Shown here: positions 23,599 through 25,423 of the stretch, one piece after another
How the letters are laid out: each line of letters begins with the position of its first letter
Position numbering within the stretch: position 1 is the stretch's first letter
From: JBGTLU01 sp041743935
Lineage (GTDB): Bacteria > Bacteroidota > Bacteroidia > Sphingobacteriales > Sphingobacteriaceae
Length of the DNA stretch: 25,423 bases
NCBI GenBank assembly: GCA_041743935.1
Contig: JBGTLU010000001.1
Span: 1-25,423, forward strand
Reading direction: 5' to 3'
Translations under genes and position numbers: made by a program
The notes under the pieces: model-generated
What the model was told of the DNA's origin: nothing
Databases searched by the model: none
The model's input: the letters and a program-made list of their open reading frames with translations, nothing else

Positions 23599-24308
23599 TA
23601 TTTATCTGATGATGGTGGCGCTAAACAGGCTTCATAACCATCCATACCAGGTAAAATATCTCGTTGATAGCATGGTGAAAGCCATGCAAAACCACAACCA
23701 TATTCTGTAGCTTTGCAATTATTTGTTGTGCACGCACCATGTTGATCACCACACGTCCATCTGCAATTACAATTTTCCAGTTCTTGACTAACCTTAAAGG
23801 AATCTTTGATTATTCTATTATAAAACTCTAATGTAAGTTCATTTTTAATCTCTGTAATACAAGTTTCACAAATCTCTGTAGAAATAAAACTTCCACTAAA
23901 GTAATAATCGTTCAATGTTGTGAACATTAGTAAAAAATCTGCTCTTGGAGTAATTTCAGCAAGCTTCAAAGCAATATTCCTAAAATTACCTTTAATCAAT
24001 GAAATATGGCTTGTTGATTTAGAATACTCGCTTTTTAATTCAATAATTAAATTTCTGTGCTCTACTGGTAATTCGGAATTAATTAGTTGATCAAACTTAC
24101 TTAGCCATAAAATTTTTCTGTCATTAAAATTAAGTTGTAAAAAAGTACTTTTAATTTGTGAGCTTGAATTGCTACTTAAAAACTCTATTCTATCAATTTT
24201 GGATAAATCTTCTACAAATTGGGTATCCTTTTTGCAAGAACTAACAGTTAGTATGACTGCAAATGTTAGTAGAAGACAAACGTATGATGTGATTTTAGAA
24301 TTCTTCAT
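23598..24308 (-). CDS. fulvocin C-related cysteine-rich lipoprotein
   Basis: A 236-residue protein. A signal peptide is followed by lipobox VSSC (Cys25). A helical middle region contains FNDRKILWLSKFDQLI, resembling the family annotated as bacteriocin fulvocin C-related. A Cys pair ICETC lies at 147/150. The C-terminal 57 residues carry eight cysteines at 180, 182, 186, 193, 198, 205, 213 and 228, including NCNC and YGCGFAW. From memory, the 45-residue peptide fulvocin C of Myxococcus fulvus also starts NCSC, has a TGCGTGW element and contains eight cysteines in four disulfides. The similarity is in cysteine pattern and a few residues; antibacterial action is not shown. The gene is coupled to a CPPC thioredoxin-like membrane protein gene. 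Confidence 0.75.
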   Translation of the reverse strand: MKNSKITSYVCLLLTFAVILTVSSCKKDTQFVEDLSKIDRIEFLSSNSSSQIKSTFLQLNFNDRKILWLSKFDQLINSELPVEHRNLIIELKSEYSKSTSHISLIKGNFRNIALKLAEITPRADFLLMFTTLNDYYFSGSFISTEICETCITEIKNELTLEFYNRIIKDSFKVSQELENCNCRWTCGDQHGACTTNNCKATEYGCGFAWLSPCYQRDILPGMDGYEACLAPPSSDK

Positions 24309-24629
24309 GATTGAGAGTTTTTCTTTAGATATTTAATTACAAAAACGAATTTAATAACTATTTTTTTAATTTTTTTAAATAAATGTTGAATCATTCTTTT
24401 AAATAATTGAAAATCAATTGATTAATTTTTTAATAGCTAAACTAAATGGTATTTTTAACTAAATTATTAAATAAAATATCATAAATAATTCGTAATTCTT
24501 TAAAGAAATTTAAAACATTCTTGTAATTTTCATCTTACCAGATGATTAACAAGAACTTACCTAATATCAATATAAAAGCTTACCTTTGCGCCGCTTGAGC
24601 TATATCGCTTTGGCATTTAAAACACATAA
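24309..24629. other. AT-rich intergenic region between two divergent units
   Basis: This 321-base stretch has no convincing ORF. It is very AT-rich, especially 24340-24510, and must hold the promoters for the leftward lipoprotein unit and the rightward helicase gene. I found one -7 element for the helicase at 24581 and none for the leftward unit. A small inverted repeat, CATCT TACC AGATG at 24531-24544, is flanked by CTTGT and ACAAG (24520-24524, 24549-24553) and lies 28-61 bases upstream of the -7 element. Confidence 0.7.
24581..24588 (+). promoter_or_regulatory. -7 element TACCTTTG of the helicase gene
   Basis: Exact TAnnTTTG match, followed by the GC-rich run CGCCGC, giving a leader of about 35 bases before the ATG at 24630. 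No TTG at -33 was found. Confidence 0.55.
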
Positions 24630-25423
24630 ATGAATTCTTTTGAAACGTTGGGTATTCAACCCAAACTTGTTCAAGCCATTACAGACCTTGGTTTTGAGCA
24701 ACCAACCCCCATCCAGGAACAAGCTATACCGGTGCTACTTAGTGGCAATACCGATTTTGTTGGCCTGGCACAAACGGGAACAGGCAAGACTGCCGCTTTT
24801 GGTTTACCATTATTAAGCTTAATAGACTTAAGCCTAAACAAACCGCAAGCTCTTATTTTATGCCCTACGCGTGAGCTATGTTTACAAATCACAAACGATT
24901 TAAAAACGTATGCTAAATACCTAGACAAAACATTTATTACTGCCATTTATGGTGGAGCAAGCATTAGCGATCAATTACGCGATTTAAAGCGCGGTGTGCA
25001 AATTGTTGTTGCAACTCCGGGACGTATGCTCGATGTAATTGGTCGTGGTGCAGTAGATTTTAGTAACGTGAGTTACGTAGTGCTTGATGAAGCCGATGAA
25101 ATGTTAAACATGGGTTTTCAGGAAGATATCAACGAAATTTTATCGGAAACACCAACCGACAAAACCACTTGGTTATTTTCTGCCACCATGCCTGCAGAAG
25201 TACGCGCCATTGCTAAAAAATACATGGATAGCCCAGTGGAACTTACCATGGGAACCAAAAATACAGGTAATACCAATATTGAGCATGAGTATGTAATTGT
25301 AAAAGCAAGGGATAAGTACAATGCTTTAAAACGTATTGTAGATTTTAACCCCGAGATTTTTGCTATCGTATTTTGCAGAACTCGCATGGAAACGCAAGAC
25401 ATTGCCGAAAGCCTAATTAAAGA
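24630..25423 (+). CDS. DEAD-box RNA helicase, N-terminal part (3' end cut by the window edge)
   Basis: The 264 visible residues begin MNSFETLGI and contain the DEAD-box motifs in order: Q motif (GFEQPTPIQEQAIP), motif I AQTGTGKT, Ia PTREL, TPGRMLD, motif II DEAD, motif III SAT, and the start of the second RecA domain with IVFCRTR. Such ATP-dependent helicases unwind short RNA duplexes in ribosome assembly, mRNA decay and cold adaptation. The N-terminus resembles the DeaD/CsdA or DbpA type more than RhlE. The subfamily depends on the missing C-terminus, so I give no symbol. The gene is monocistronic upstream, with a -7 element 42 bases before the start codon and a very AT-rich region behind it. 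Confidence 0.93.
   Translation, partial: MNSFETLGIQPKLVQAITDLGFEQPTPIQEQAIPVLLSGNTDFVGLAQTGTGKTAAFGLPLLSLIDLSLNKPQALILCPTRELCLQITNDLKTYAKYLDKTFITAIYGGASISDQLRDLKRGVQIVVATPGRMLDVIGRGAVDFSNVSYVVLDEADEMLNMGFQEDINEILSETPTDKTTWLFSATMPAEVRAIAKKYMDSPVELTMGTKNTGNTNIEHEYVIVKARDKYNALKRIVDFNPEIFAIVFCRTRMETQDIAESLIK

Noticed and set aside
24592..24610. TGAGCTATATC (24596-24606), identical to 11 bases of the tRNA-Phe antisense strand (20352-20362)
   Set aside because: Eleven bases of identity without the rest of the tRNA or flanking repeats is too short to call an attachment site or tRNA remnant.
1..25423. CRISPR arrays, insertion sequences, prophage genes or defence systems
   Set aside because: I saw no regularly spaced repeats, transposase, integrase, phage or Cas-like proteins in any frame.

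Overview
The window comes from a low-GC member of the Bacteroidota. Three signs support this. Transcription unit starts carry the Bacteroidota -7 promoter element TAnnTTTG rather than E. coli-type boxes. A large secreted subtilase ends in a type IX secretion (T9SS) sorting domain. Several proteins belong to families typical of the phylum: a phenylalanine hydroxylase with a C-terminal extension, a DUF3575-like barrel, and a fulvocin C-related lipoprotein. I cannot name the genus.

Layout. 1-1549 (+): the 3' end of a phenylalanine 4-hydroxylase gene, an SDR oxidoreductase and a small membrane protein, packed with almost no spacing. 1565-2137 (-): thymidine kinase. 2217-2936 (+): an acidic conserved protein of unknown function. 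2926-8461 (-): the cell-elongation cluster mreB-mreC-mreD-mrdA-rodA, transcribed in that order. 8565-10737 (-): purN and purH. 10862-11398 (+): an outer-membrane barrel protein. 11457-12269 (-): a PhzF-family enzyme. 12354-15820: the core of homogentisate catabolism, with hmgA-hpd leftward and the fumarylacetoacetase gene divergent from them, followed at 15980-16870 by a flavin-reductase-like gene. 16928-20111 (-): a small lipoprotein and a T9SS subtilase. 20293-20365 (-): tRNA-Phe(GAA) with its own promoter and terminator. 20533-22724 (+): a two-gene membrane iron-sulfur oxidoreductase. 22726-24308 (-): a cysteine-rich fulvocin C-related lipoprotein and a membrane thioredoxin-like protein. 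24630 to the right edge (+): a truncated DEAD-box RNA helicase gene.

How the genes work together. Phenylalanine hydroxylase, HPPD, homogentisate dioxygenase and fumarylacetoacetase together take phenylalanine and tyrosine to fumarate and acetoacetate. A transaminase and maleylacetoacetate isomerase are not in the window. MreBCD, PBP2 and RodA form the elongasome and are ordered as in many rod-shaped bacteria. PurN and PurH are folate-dependent purine-synthesis enzymes. The 20533-22724 pair looks like a split version of the HdrD-like ETF:menaquinone oxidoreductases.

The least explained and most interesting part is the 22726-24308 pair. It is a lipoprotein whose C-terminal 57 residues carry eight cysteines in a fulvocin C-like pattern, translationally coupled to a four-helix membrane protein with a CPPC thioredoxin domain. 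I read it as a candidate disulfide-rich peptide or lipoprotein with a dedicated redox partner. The function is inference.
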